64,000 nt of DNA from Euptelea pleiosperma (Eukaryota > Streptophyta > Magnoliopsida > Ranunculales > Eupteleaceae): positions 31,576,674 to 31,640,673 of the forward strand of contig CM068546.1 of NCBI GenBank assembly GCA_035048495.1. Direction: 5' to 3'. The translations under genes were made by a program, and so were the position numbers. The notes under the pieces were generated by a model. The model worked only from the letters and a program-made list of their open reading frames with translations. It made no database searches and was not told the DNA's origin. Of the stretch, positions 1 through 11,900 are shown in pieces (position 1 is the stretch's first letter; every line of letters starts with the position of its first letter).

Positions 1-351
1 TGAACCGGCAACCTCCTAGGCCTTAAGGCTCTTATACCATGTGAAAGCACCATTTACCACAAAAGATCGGCATGTTAGTGAAAGGAGACACAACTATGTA
101 TACCAACGGGTCGTCAGACCAACACAACATGTGCGTGGGAACACATCATCTGCCAACACTCCCCCTCAACGGGAATACACTCCGCTGGAGACTTGAACTC
201 GCGACCTCCTAGGCATTAAGGCTCTGATACCATGTTAAACAACCATTTACCCCAAAAGATCGACCTATTGGGGGAAGGCGAAACAACTATGTACACCAAC
301 GGGTCGTCGGGCCAACACAACACGTGCGCGGGAACACACCATCCGCTGACA
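1..351 (-). mobile_element. TRIM-like miniature LTR retrotransposon, tandem
   Basis: Read on the minus strand this is LTR (233-351, 119 bp), primer-binding site TGGTATCAGAGC (221-232), a roughly 60 bp leader ending in a purine tract GTTGAGGGGGAG (159-170), a second LTR (40-158, 119 bp), then a second primer-binding site (one base changed) and leader running off the window edge. The internal region is only 74 bp, so it encodes nothing. That matches the TRIM/SMART class of tiny LTR elements, which must be moved by proteins from other elements. The extra internal copy beyond the second LTR shows a tandem (LTR-internal-LTR-internal) array. The two LTRs are clearly homologous but diverged. Confidence 0.75.
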
Positions 352-545
352 CTATTGTATATAGCTTAAAGGAAGGATAAACCAAGCTGTTCCTAGAGCT
401 CAATCTAAGCTGTTGCTAAGCTCTCCCTGTAGTACCTCGTGATCATGGGGATAAACCAAGTAACTGTGTGTACGTAATTACTTAAGCCAAAAAACACAAT
501 TATATTCTATTGAAACTTTCCTGGTAATATGATACTTTTTTACAG
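352..545. other. AT-rich stretch, probably intronic
   Basis: No repeat or coding signal is recognised. It ends in a pyrimidine-rich tract with TTTTTTACAG, which looks like the splice acceptor of the exon that follows. Confidence 0.3.
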
Positions 546-686
546 GAGATTCAATCCAAGACTGACAAAGTGAGTGGTGAAAATACTCTTTCCAAAGCAA
601 GTTTTATGGACAAATGTCAAGAAAGTGGACTTGCTTATTCTTTTGGATGTGAGGAGGTGAAACCAGAACTGTTCTCTAAGAACTAG
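546..686 (+). CDS. Terminal exon of an unknown gene (partial)
   Basis: A good acceptor (TACTTTTTTACAG) is followed by an open frame of 46 codons ending in TAG at 684-686. The peptide is hydrophilic and rich in Ser, Lys and Glu (starts EIQSKTDKVSGEN, ends EEVKPELFSKN). The following 200 bases look like an AT-rich 3'UTR. I do not recognise the family. Upstream exons would lie before the window, with the TRIM array at 1-351 in the preceding intron. It could also be a chance open frame, because it is short and has no visible upstream partner. Confidence 0.35.
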   Translation, partial: EIQSKTDKVSGENTLSKASFMDKCQESGLAYSFGCEEVKPELFSKN

Positions 687-884
687 AACAGTTGAGTCCA
701 CCCATAGAAAAATAGATTGGTTGATGATTCAATTTGTGAATATCATGCCACACGAATTCTCATACAGATTGCTTCCAATGAGATATTGTAAGCAATTCAA
801 GGATTGCTATAATTGAGTTGGGGCAAAGTTGCAAAAGAGCACAGTTGTCAAGCTTGCAGTTTTCTCTTAATGAACGGTAGTATG

Positions 885-1898
885 TGTTGTCATGGGCTTA
901 TTTGTAACTCTTTATATTATGCAAGGACCTACTTTTAATTATGGGATACTTTCAATATATAAAATATTGGAGAAATCATGGAGCTAATTATGCTCTAAAC
1001 GATTTCGCCCTTTCTCCCATATTCTCGTATCCTCTCTTCTCTAACCCTAAACCTCTATCTACTCTCTAATCCTCTCTTTGATTACAAGCACGTGTTACAA
1101 CATGGTATCAGAGCATGGTTCCGTGACCATGGCTCAATCTCAGGCATGACCACAAGTCTCCAGAAGGCCCAAAAACCCTAGCTGCCATAGTCGCAGGCTT
1201 CCAAGAGGGTTCAAAGCCTCAGTCGCCATTGTTGCAAGCTTCCAGAGGGTTCCGAAACCCTAGCTACTAGCGTAAACAGTATCGTGAATAGTACCGTGAA
1301 CAATTTCAAGCTTCATCTGCATCCGCGAAAGTCCCTAGACTCTGGAGAACGTTACTCGGGCCCTTCTACACTTCTCCAGAGTTATCTTTAGGCCTCCGGA
1401 ATTCCTTAAGGGTGAGTTTTAGTCAATTTGGGGTGTTTCAAGTTCTCTCTCTATTCCTCAGAAAGGTTACTCTCGTTGAATCGTGTTCTGCCATCATGAG
1501 TGTATATGAGGAATCTTCCTCTGCTAAATCAGAGGTTATTGTTGCTCCTCCTAGTCTGGGTAGTCATAGTGACCACAGTCCAGGACTTCATATCACTACA
1601 GTGAAGTTTGATGGGTCCAACTACCTTGAGTGGTCCCAGTCCGCCAGAATGTATATTACTGGTCGTGGAAAAATGGGATATGTCACCGGACGAGTCACTG
1701 CACCCTCAGAGACAGATGCCGCATTTGACAGATGGGAAGCGAATAACTCGATGGTTATGTCATGGCTGCTCCATTCCATGCGACCATTGATCAGCAAAGG
1801 CTTCATCTTCCTCCTGACGGCTAAGGATATTTGGGAGCGCATGGACATGTGCCTAGCCCAGGGCACTATCAGAAAGGGCGCAAAACACTTGTTATGGG
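885..1898 (+). mobile_element. Truncated Copia retrotransposon (5' LTR, PBS, gag start)
   Basis: A 5' LTR of about 218 bp (start approximate, 885; end ACAACA at 1102) is followed directly by the initiator-Met primer-binding site TGGTATCAGAGC (1103-1114), a leader of about 380 bp, and a gag start. The element is broken after the first 130 or so gag codons by an hAT-like insertion at 1899. No pol, purine tract or 3' LTR follows on the far side, so the rest was deleted. Its gag resembles that of the intact Copia at 7,700-13,150, so the two belong to the same lineage. Confidence 0.7.
1496..1898 (+). pseudogene. Copia gag N-terminal fragment
   Basis: The open frame begins at ATG 1496 and reads into the hAT boundary. 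It shows the Copia gag pattern ITTVKFDGSNYLEWSQSARM, then GRGKMGYVTGR and MSWLLHSMRPLISKGF, which align by eye with the gag of the Copia at 8,598. It ends with no zinc knuckle. Non-functional. Confidence 0.75.
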
Positions 1899-2225
1899 TA
1901 TGGTTTAAAATATCATCATGTCTCGTTTTCTCAGTAAGTTAGTGGAACAAGAGGTATCAATTGAGAACGAACGGGACAATGGAAAAAACACTATATGTAT
2001 CAGTAAGGTTAAAATATACTTATAATGCTTAATTGGTTACAAATTTATTTTTTTAGCATTTATATGTATTATAAAAGTATCTATGCATGAAAATAAGATT
2101 CTAAACCAATTTTAGTATTTACATTAAGTTTTTGGCAAGAAATGATACATTCCCTTATAAATTGTCTCGGTACGTTATCGGAAAGAGACATCTCGGCCTA
2201 AGACGAAATGAGATTTTCAACCATG
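1899..2225. mobile_element. hAT-like MITE, family C copy 1
   Basis: The ends are inverted: TATGGTTTAAAATATC on the left and GAGATTTTCAACCATG on the right. Flanking 8-bp repeats GTTATGGG (1891-1898) and GTTATAGG (2226-2233) match at 7 of 8, the target length expected of hAT elements. The interior is AT-rich with subterminal TCTCG/CGAGA motifs. No coding capacity. Related copies lie at 2,892 and, inverted, at 15,250. Confidence 0.65.
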
Positions 2226-2233
2226 GTTATAGG

Positions 2234-2890
2234 CGATAACTAAGTAAATTGATAAATAGTACATATCATCACACTACTACTCTAAGAACATTATGAATAC
2301 ATTACCTGTTAATGAAGAAAGGGTTGGTTGGTAAGCCAAGAAAGATCAAACATTGGAGAGACTATGTCAGAAGGTCTCTCAAATAAAGCTTCTAAGAAAT
2401 TGTGTTCAACACTTCGAGATCTTCAAGGTGTAGGAAGTTGGGTTTCACAATCGACGGCTAGAAAATCTAGGTCCTATAGGTTTTTAAATAAAACCCAACT
2501 CTTGAAACAAGAGGGTGAAGTAGATCTAATGTCTTTGGAGTGGTAACCATTGTTGGAATTTCCGTCGAGCTCCAACAAGTTCATACGATTATCGTCGTTG
2601 ATTTGACCCATTGCCATCCATGTTGCAAGTTGGTCTTCTAAAACCCCCAAACTTCGTTCCTAACGTTGAAGACAATCTTTTCTTTTTAGGTTTTAAAACT
2701 AAACTACCGAGCTCAAAGAAAACCTAACTGGACTAAAGTAATATGTCCAAATATCAATTTCAGCCTATTTTTTACAACGCAGCCATACTAAGCTTTTCCC
2801 CATTAATCTAAACCCTTTTATGCTTTACCCAATAAGCCCAGTTTCACCAGCCTAGGTCCAAACCTCACTTACACCCAGCACAAAGCTTAG
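2234..2890. other. Unassigned stretch, probable retrotransposon remains
   Basis: An open frame of 72 codons (2328-2546) is Ser/Lys-rich and matches nothing I recognise. The rest is non-coding. Its position between TE copies suggests decayed transposon sequence. Confidence 0.25.
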
Positions 2891-2891
2891 A

Positions 2892-3221
2892 CAAAGGTTT
2901 AAAATATCGTTACATCTCATTTTCTTGGTAAGCTGACAAAACGACACATATCAACTGAGACGAGAAAGAACAAGCCTTGGAAAAAACACTAAGTCTAGGG
3001 TTCAATCATTTTTTAATGCTTAAGTTACAAAATTGTTGTTTAGCATTTATGTGTTACAAAAGTACATATACCATGGAAATAAAGTTCTAAAACAATTTTA
3101 GTACTTGAATTAAGTTTTTGGCATGAAATGATATATTCCCCCACGCTCATTTCAGTACATTATCGAAACGAGACATCCGAGATAGAATAATTCGAAACGA
3201 GATTTTCAGCCATGGCTTAAG
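2892..3221. mobile_element. hAT-like MITE, family C copy 2
   Basis: This is a direct repeat of the element at 1899-2225, clearly similar over its whole length. It has the same ends (AAGGTTTAAAATATC and GATTTTCAGCCATG) and the same internal order of motifs. The flanking 8-mers GCTTAGAC and GCTTAAGC agree at 6 of 8, so it is an older insertion. Confidence 0.6.
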
Positions 3222-3369
3222 CCTAATTCAATTCCACACAATCCCATAACTTGACTCGTTGACTACTAACCATTGACCTTTGGCCTGGCCCAAAAAAAAA
3301 AATACTTAGTGTAGTTGGAATTTAATACCACTTACAAGGTCATTGGAAAAGTTGTTGAGCTTAGAATTG

Positions 3370-3620
3370 AACCATAAAGTAAAGATAATTGTATTTTGAA
3401 TGTGAGGCGATAAAATTAGTTGAATGGAGAGGAGAAAGTCCAAGTTATTTGATGGACTTAATGTAAGCTACAATTTTGGATCAAAATATGGGGATTGCGT
3501 ACGTTGTGTGGTTACCCCCATGAAACATTATCACATTCTTTTGAGTAAACCATGGTTGGAAGAACAGGGTGTTGTTTACAATTCAATAAACCATGCCTTT
3601 ACCTTTTAGAAAAACCAATG
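3370..3620 (+). pseudogene. Ty3/Gypsy protease-region fragment
   Basis: The frame 3424-3609 contains KYGDCVRCVVTPMKHYHILL followed by SKPWLEEQGVVYNS. This is the pattern after the aspartic protease in plant Gypsy polyproteins (cysteine, V-x-P-M-x-x-x-x-I-L-L-x-x-P-W). The upstream part is degenerate. The downstream part is separated by the LINE at 3,622-4,955, after which Gypsy-type 3' sequence resumes near 4,960. Confidence 0.5.
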
Positions 3621-3621
3621 C

Positions 3622-4955
3622 AAGAGCATGTGTGGTGGAGGAATTGGAGCCCTCTTCACAGCCCTGAGCAGTGTGGTGAAGGAATTGGAGAAACTTATGT
3701 GGAACTTTCTTTACCATGACATGATGGACACTCATAAAATGCATTTGGTTGGGTGGAAGGTGGTTTGTAAGGATAAGAAAAGAGGGGGATTGGGGATCAA
3801 GAAACTTAAAGAGATGAACAAAGCTCTTTTGGGTAAATGGCTATGTAGGCTCAGGGTGGAGGGCTCTAGGTGGGAGACTAATCCCACTAATATCCCGTAA
3901 GGATGCAGTGTGTGGAGGGGTATTATGAAGATTTCCGAGGAGTTTGCCAAAGGGATTAGGTATGCTGCTGGGGTGAGGAATCGTATTAAGTTATAGGAGG
4001 ACACCTGATGTGGAGAAGACCCCGTGTGCGTAGCTTTTCCTGAGCTCTATTCCCTGTCTGAGAGGAAGCAATGGTAAATTCAAGATTGTGTTGTCAGTAG
4101 GGAGGAGGTGGTAAGATGGGACTTTGGCTTTCGGAGAAATCTCAACGACTGGGAGATTGCTCCCTTATCTGGTATGATTGCTCAGCTCCATGCGGTTCAC
4201 CTCCTTTTTTAGGTTCCGGACAAGCGAATTTGGATTAGGGCGAAAAGTGGTGCCTTCTCGGTTAAATCCTTCTACGAAGCGTTAACCAGAGAGGGTTGCC
4301 CCTGCTTCCCGGTCTCTTTGGTGTGGAAATCCAAAATTCCCACAAAGGTCGCTTTCTTTGTGTGGGCAGTTTCCTTGGACAAGATTTTGACCATCGATGA
4401 CCTCATCTCTAGAGGGTTCTTTTTTGTTAACTTCTACTCCATGTGCAAGCATAATGGGGATCTGTACACCACTTGCTGATGCACTGTGATGTGGCGTGGG
4501 TGGTGTGGTCAGCATTTCTTAAGGAATTCGGGATGAGGTGGGTGATGCCAGGATCCCTCAAGGACCTCCTATTCAGTTGGCGTCCTCCAGATCTTTCTAA
4601 AAGAGGTCAGATCCTTTGGAAGCTACTCCCTTTTGCAATTTTGTGGGGGCTGTGTACAGAAAGAAATGGACGGGTTTTCGAAGGCAAGAGTGAAGAATTG
4701 GCTTCAATTGTCCTTAACATCAAGGGTTTAGTCTTCTTATGGTCTAAATTGTATAAAGAATGTAAGGGCCTTTTTTTAAGGACCTAGTGTGCCGATGGGA
4801 TCTCCTTTGTATTAGGGATGCTTGTTAGTAGGGGTCCCTTGGCTTCCTTGCTGTTTCGGGGTTGGTTGTGTGTAGGTCATCTCGACCTCACAAGTTGATC
4901 CGGTTGTTTCTTCTTTTGGCTTTGCCTCTAATAAAATTCTACTTATAAAAAATAA
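3622..4955 (+). mobile_element. LINE 3' fragment (RT C-terminus and zf-RVT region)
   Basis: A decayed non-LTR retrotransposon. The reverse-transcriptase thumb pattern is visible (KMHLVGWKVVC, KRGGLGIKKLKEMNKALLGK), then the DFGFRRNLNDWE linker. The zf-RVT region follows (FSVKSFYEALTREG, VWKSKIPTKVAFFVWA), then an ILWGLCTERNGRVFEGK segment and a C-terminus ending in FLWSKLYKECKGL. It ends in an A-rich tail (ATAAAATTCTACTTATAAAAAAT). Several stops and frameshifts break it. The left end is truncated, as is usual for LINEs. It appears to have inserted into the Gypsy remnant. Confidence 0.8.
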
Positions 4956-4959
4956 TTAG

Positions 4960-5690
4960 TTTGAAGGGTAATCTTCCAACACCGACTACCGAAGTCAACT
5001 AAGAATAAAGATGAGGAAAAGGTAGGTCCTACTCTAGTTGATGTCCCAATTACAAAAGAAGAGCCTTGTGAAGCTGAATTTACCCAAGCTTCTACGCATG
5101 TTGAATCTCCAACAAGTCCATCGCATATAGAAGAGTCGAAGGTCGAAAGTCCATCGTTGATGTTGATGACTCCAGAAGATTTGGATATACCTCTACTCTT
5201 GGAAGCGTCAATTGCAGTATCTCATTCTGAATTCAAGGTCGAATTCTTTTCACCGGGAGGTTTGATACAGGAGCATCGTGCTATGGTAGTCCCAAGTTAC
5301 ACTAGATTAGTGAAGAGGAACCCAAGCAAGTTGAGTCCATAAGATTAGTTAGATTTGTTTATTTTAATTAAGATTCATTTAGTTGTTTGTTTTAGTTAGG
5401 ATTTTATTACTTGATTGTTAAGTTAGTAATTGATTTAGTTTGATTAGAATTAGAGAGGCTAGGTTAGGGAGTTTTATAATTACTAATGTAATTTTTTATG
5501 TTGTATGGAGACTTGTGATTGAATGAAATTCTTTTGTTTTCGGAGTGATTTCCAAAATTTGCTAGGTGAAATGCCTAGAATGGATCAGAGATTCTTCCCA
5601 AAGGAGTGATTCCTTCATCCAATTGAGTGATTTCATCGAATTTATCATTTGTTGTAGACCGGAATCCCTTCATCCTGCATCACATAGGTA
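4960..5690 (+). mobile_element. Gypsy remnant: pol end and 3' LTR-like sequence
   Basis: The frame 5157-5342 ends in an acidic and Ser/Pro-rich tail, with TTCAAGGTCGAATTCTTTTC followed by an accgggagg purine-rich stretch, the arrangement at the end of many plant Gypsy pol genes. The AT-rich sequence from about 5,345 to 5,690, with repeated TTAGTTAG-type units and a GGAATCCCTTCATCCTGCAT end, looks like a decayed LTR. No primer-binding site or target duplication could be confirmed. Confidence 0.45.
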
Positions 5691-5947
5691 GCGAATAAAG
5701 TACATAAGGTTACGAGAAGCACTCATTAAAATCTGTTGATGTCTTTGGTTGGAATCATATGTTTTATTTTCGTTTGCAAATCTAATGAATTATTAGGTGC
5801 CAAGTGGCAACCCAACAACTTTTAAATGTTTATCCATCAAGTACAATCTTGTTATTTATTAAAAAAAATAAAAGTAAGTCCAGTCACTCAAGATTTCATC
5901 ATGAATAGGTACAACAATGATCACACACTTTTTATTAAAAATATAAT

Positions 5948-8900
5948 TCAGGATAAATAGAGGAACACCTCCTTGTACAATTGTACAGCCTCTTGATAGA
6001 ATTGCTGTTTTGAATATCCAGTTTTTCTTATCTTGGCAATGGCATATGCATTCTTGAGCTGCAAAGATGGAAGAAAACCAAAACTATAAATGTAATAGAC
6101 AATGGAAAGCGAAGTGACCCACTAAATTGAGGCCTTTCAAGAATATAATTTTACAGGCATCATGACTTGATGAATAACTCCAACCTGCTCTTCACTGTTC
6201 TGTAGAATGGTCACGAAGATCATGATGTGCTATATCTAGTTCAAGTGAGACATTCAAGAATGCTGCATGGCAATTAATAGAATGAAACAAAACTAACTCA
6301 CATGACTTATAAAACATGTTGTTTTCCATCATTTATGCTAATTTTTATATTTTCAAAATTTTGTATAAATTATTCTAACACTTCAGGAAAAAGGCCTGCG
6401 CTGAATCCATGTTAGCACACGAGCAGCCAAGAATTCATTTTAACAGTGAAAGAGAATGTAGACACACCGGCATTTTGAAGCAGTGTTCCAAAAGACGTTT
6501 GAGGTTTACGCCTTAAGGCTCGCCTCAAGGCAAGGCTTTCCCAAAATGCCCTAAGGCTTATTAAAAAAGCTTATGACGCATACACCTTGTCTACTAAGGC
6601 TTTAAGAAAGGCTTACGCCCTACGCCTTTTACACATTTTTAACACCTTATGTCAGAAACGTGCACCTCATATGATGCATATGCCAATGGGGCCAACCGTA
6701 CCTTAAAAAATTGGGTAATTTAGTACATCCCCCTGGTATTCAAAAGTAATTTGTAATGCCCCCCTGAACTTTGAAACAGTTGTAATGCCCCCTTTGACCG
6801 AGTTCGGGCGTGGCCGACTAACCGTGCAATATACATGTCAGTTTCCATAAGTGTTAAATGTTTAAAATGCCCTTTTCTTCCTCTTTCAACTCTTTGCCCC
6901 CTCCCCTATTCAAGAAGGAATGTGACTCTGCAACTCTCTTGCGGTGTTGGGAATGCGATGCAAAGGTTCACTGTGCAAATTTCCTCGTCGCAAGACATTC
7001 GAGGAATCTCCTTTGCCACGCCTGTCAATCTCCTACGCCATTGAAAGCTTCAGGAGCGAAGCTCAGAAATATGATTTCAGTCTATAGAGAAGTGTGTTGA
7101 TAGCTGTAACGGAAGACTGAAGAGAGGTGGAGAAGAAGAAAAGAGCGAAAAGTGTGTTGATAGTTGCTCGTGATGGTCTCCCTTGCCGGCCTCATTGGCG
7201 CATGTTGCAGCATCTCGTGGCTCCTCTGGGTCTACCTTCTCGTCATATTCCTCATCATCGTTCTACTCTTCTGTTTCACCATCTTTGCCTTCATTGTCAC
7301 CAACAAGGGCACCGGACACATCGTTTCATGGAGAGGTTATAAGAAGTATCGGTTGGGCGATTACTCCAACTGATTGCAGAAGAGGGTTAGTAACACCAAG
7401 AACTGGAACAGTATCAAGACTTTGCTTGAAGGATAACAGTCTCGCCGAGGGGGTGAATTGGAACGTGAGCCAATTCTATTCCAGGAACTTGTCACCAGTT
7501 CACTTCTAAATCACACTTTCTTTGTCTATTGCTTCCGACTTGATTTTATTTATTTAAAAAAGAAAAGGTTTTTCTGGATTTTGGGTGTTTTCATTTGTGT
7601 TCAAAAAATCTGAAATTGGGTAGTTCTTTTTCATGTTTTTTGGCTTGGGGTTTGGGATTTCTCTGTTTTGATTTGTGTTCAAAATCTCAAATCGGGATCT
7701 GTTGTCGGTATGAGGGAGAATATAATATAAGATATATGGTGGGTGGAGATATTAATGTGGGTGTAATTGTTTTGACCTAGTAATATAAATAATATTGTGG
7801 GACGTTGGTAGATTTAACTCTCCAACGCTTTCCCTTCTTTTTCTCTCTTCTTCTCCTCTCTTCCTGAAACCCTAAAATTCTACTTGGTATCAGAGCATAG
7901 CGAATCGAATCCGCACAAAAACTTCAGGGGTGAATCTCCTCACGCCTCAGACCTTCAAGGGGTGATCAACATTGCTGACGTCATCGCTGATGTCATGGAG
8001 CCGTACGGCTGACGTCATCAGCTGTATGGACAAGGTGCTCAAGATCTCCAAAACCTTCACCTTCCAGTAGATGACATTTTTCTAGGAATTTTGGTGATTT
8101 TTTGGGAATTTTTTGGACCTTTTTTGAGCATGTTATGGCTGATATTCGAAAATATTGAAAAACAGGCTCGTTTCAGTTCGTGGTGATTTGCGACCTCTTT
8201 CAAAGCTTCTTGGCTTCGATTGCTGCTTCGTTTTGGTCCCTCCCATTATTACCTACAGGCCTATGCCATTTATTTCAAGTTTGGTAGAGTATTGAGGCTG
8301 GGGGATCGATTTCTCCCCCCTATTATTACCGCCAGCGACTTTTTTGCCCTTATTGGGCATCACGAACACCCTCAATCCCTGTTGGTTGGCTCCCCTATGC
8401 CTTTAATCCTTTCTTGGATGCTTTGTTGGAACTTTGGGATGATCCCATCACTCCGTGATCTCTTGGTTAGCGTGGCTTGAGTCGTTTGACTCGTTTCGAT
8501 CTCCGTTGTGCCTCCGGTTTGTCTCAGATCGTGGTAGTTGTTTATTGGGTGGTCTTTTTCTATTATTTGCTTGTTATTTGTTGTTTGTGACGCAGCTATG
8601 CCGACGTCAGATGCATCCGGAGCCTCAGATGTGGTCTCCAGGCCTACCGGCCCCCCAGTTTTAGCCCCTACTCCATATGAAAACCCTGTGTTGCAGATCA
8701 CCACTATCAAGCTGGCTGGAAAAAATTATTTGGAATGGTCTAGGGCTGCCAAGATGTTTATTGGTGGCCGTGGAAAACAAGGATATCTTACTGGCCGTCT
8801 AGTGGCCCCTAAAGAGGATGACCCCGAGTTTGAGAAATGGGAATCGGGCAATTTGACTGTTATGTCGTGGCTTCTTAACTCTATGAAGCCCCACATCAGT

Positions 8901-11900
8901 CGAGGATTCCTATTTCATACTACTGCAAAGGAGATCTGGGACTCTGCATCTCAGACCTAGTCCCAGCAAAAGAATGTTGCTCGTGTGTATCAGTTGCGCC
9001 AGAGCATTGCCACTCTTCGTCAAGGAGACTTGCCTTTGGCCGAGTATTTTGCTAAGCTTCGTAGCATGTGGGAGGAGCTTGATTATTATCAAGTTTTACC
9101 CCTGCCTGTACCACAGATGGTAAGGCATATCGCACGTTGGTGGATCAGAACAGGATATATGAGTTCCTTGCTGGCTTGAATGCTGATTTCGAGTTAGCCC
9201 GTGTCCAGTTGCTCAGTAAAGATGATTTACCCTCGCTTAACCAAGTATACGCCTATGTTCAAAGTGAAGAAAGTCGCAGAGATGTCATGTCTCATCTTCC
9301 CAAACATGAAAAGTCTGCCCTGGCTGCAGTTTCATCATCACAGAAACCACCACAGCATCGCCCTAAAGGTCCTCCACCTACTTGTGCTCATTGTGGCAAG
9401 AAAGGCCACAGTCAAGATAAATGCTGGAGTCTTCATATGTGTGAGGGGTGTAGCAAGAAGGGCCATAGTAAAGAAAAATGTTGGAATATTGTTGGACGAC
9501 CCTCGCAGTCGTCCCTGCCGCCGTCACGCGCACCTCCCACTGCCCACAGCGTTGCTATGGATACTCCTACAGATCCATCCCCTTCCTCGGACACACCACC
9601 AGTTACTATTTCTCGAGAGGAGCTCGAGAATATACGGCGCTTTATGGCCCACTTGGATGGACCTTCGGCAACTTCTGCATTTGCCCAGTCAGGTACCATC
9701 AGTTCTGCCCATCATGTTTCCGCCTCTACTTCTTCCTCACCCTGGATTATTGATTCGGGGGCTTCAGAGCATATGACGGGTATGTCTACCTTATTTTCTT
9801 CCTATTCTGTGGGTTCTGGGGCTGATAAAGTCCGCATCGCAGATGGCACCCTTTCCTCTGTCTCTGGGAAAGGTCGTGTCATAGCCACATCTGAGATTTC
9901 TTTATCCTCTGTCCTTCATGTTCCCAAGTTTGATACTAACCTGCTTTCTGTTAGCTCTCTCACAAAAACCCTGAATTGTTGTGTCACTTTCTTTCCTTCT
10001 CATTGTGTGTTTCAGGACTTGGTCACGAAGAGGACGATTGGCACTGGACGTGAAGTGAATGGTCTCTATCTCCTAGATGCGTCTCCCACAGTTCCAGCAG
10101 CGTTGCAGTCTCGTAGTCATAATAATAGTTTCAATAAGGAGCAGCTACTGTCTTGGCATGCTCGTCTTGGTCATGTGTCTTTTCCATATTTACGTCTCTT
10201 ATTTCCTGCATTGTTTCAGTCTGTATCGCTGTCTGAACTTCATTGTGAAGTGTGTGCTCTGTCCAAGCACACTCGTTCTGTTTTCCCACCACGGGGTAAT
10301 AAAAGCAATGCTATTTTTGATTTGATTCATTCTGATGTTTGGGGCCCATCCCCGGTTACTTCCATTTTTGGTTATTGCTACTTTGTCTCGTTTGTGGATG
10401 ATTTCTCTAGGTGCACATGGATATTTGTTATGAAATCTAAAGATGAAGTGTTTTCTATCTTCCAGAACTTCCACAAACTAATCCTTACCCAGTTTGGAAA
10501 GTGTATAAAAGTTCTCCGATCTGATCAAGGGGGGGAGTACATGTATGGGGGGTTGAAGTTGTACTTGGCAGAGCATGGTATTGAGCATCAAAATTCATGT
10601 GTTCACCTCGCAACAAAATGGGGTGGCCGAAAGAAAAAATCGACATCTACTGGAAGTGGTTCGTTCTCTCCTTTTGTGGTACAATGTTCCCAAAACTTAT
10701 TGGTCTGATGCCGTGCTTCTTGCCGCCTTTCTCATCAACCGTATGCCGTCTCGGTCTCTTCAGTTCCACACTCCTTTTCAGTTCCTTAGTCCCTCTAGTC
10801 CTCCATTTGCGGTTCCTCCGAAAATCTTTGGCTGTGTTTGTTACGTCCATATCCTTGGCCCTCATCGGACAAAGTTGGACCCTAAAGCACTTAAATGTGT
10901 GTTCCTAGGGTACTCCTCAAGCTCGAAGGGGTATAAATGCTATCATCCTCCCACACGAAGGAGGTTTGTTACTATGGATGTCACTTTTCTAGAATCAGCT
11001 CCTTTTTTTTCCGCTGCTAGCCCTGCCGATCCTCAGGGGGAGAGTAGTTGGTGTGAGGAACGGCATGTGACCCCTGCTTTGCCCGTGACATTAGATGATC
11101 CAGTTATTGATACTATTATGCATGACAGAGACACTAGCAAGCAGGGGGAGCTGCAAGTCTATACTCGACGTAGAGTAAGGGAGACAAAGACCATTCCTGA
11201 ATGTCAAGGTCAAGACTCCTCCTCACTGGATCCAGGTAATTCCTCATTTGGTTCCCCTTTGGTTTCCCCTTCTTTATGTGATAGTAGTTCTGATCTTCCT
11301 ATTGCTCTTCGGAAAGGGAAGAGATCCTGTACTCAACACCCTATTGCTAATTTTGTTTCCTATGATAACTTATCACCATCCTACAAATCTTTTGTTACCT
11401 CCCTGTCCTCTGTTACTCTTCCTTCTTCTGTCACAGAGGCTCTAGCACAACCCAGATGGAAGGAGGTGATGGTTGAGGAAATGAACGCACTGAAAAAAAA
11501 TAACACATGGAACTGGTTCGGTTACCACAGGGCAAGAAGCTGGTTGGATGTAAGTGGGTCTATACAGTGAAATGCAAACCGGATGGATCTGTGGATAGAT
11601 ACAAGGCACGGCTGGTGGCTAAGGGCTATTCTCAGACATATGGTATTGACTACAAGGAGACATTCGCTCCTGTAGCCAAACTAAACTCTATTCGGGTTAT
11701 TCTCTCACTCGCAGCAAGTCAGTCCTGGCCACTACTACAGCTCGATGTTAAGAATGCATTCCTCTATGGTGACTTGAAGGAAGAAGTTTACATGCTCCCC
11801 CCTCCGGGGTTCCGGGTGTCTGATGACATGCAGAGAGTGTGTAAGTTGAAGAAAACTCTATATGGTTTGAAACAGTCACCAAGAGCATGGTTTGAAAGAT

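Noticed and set aside
221..240. tRNA-like sequence GCTCTGATACCATG
   Set aside because: It is the reverse complement of a retrotransposon primer-binding site next to an LTR.
700..5950. Missing C-terminal exons of the Tim44-like gene
   Set aside because: Scanned by eye on the minus strand for the expected Tim44-like domain; only transposon remains were seen. A protein-guided search could overturn this.
7127..7342. Open frame of 71 codons overlapping the tetraspanin fragment
   Set aside because: Frame shadow. The real homology is in the frame starting at 7164.
9201..9776. 191-codon frame within Copia gag
   Set aside because: Lies in another frame over the zinc-knuckle and protease region. The Copia motifs are in the 9137 frame.
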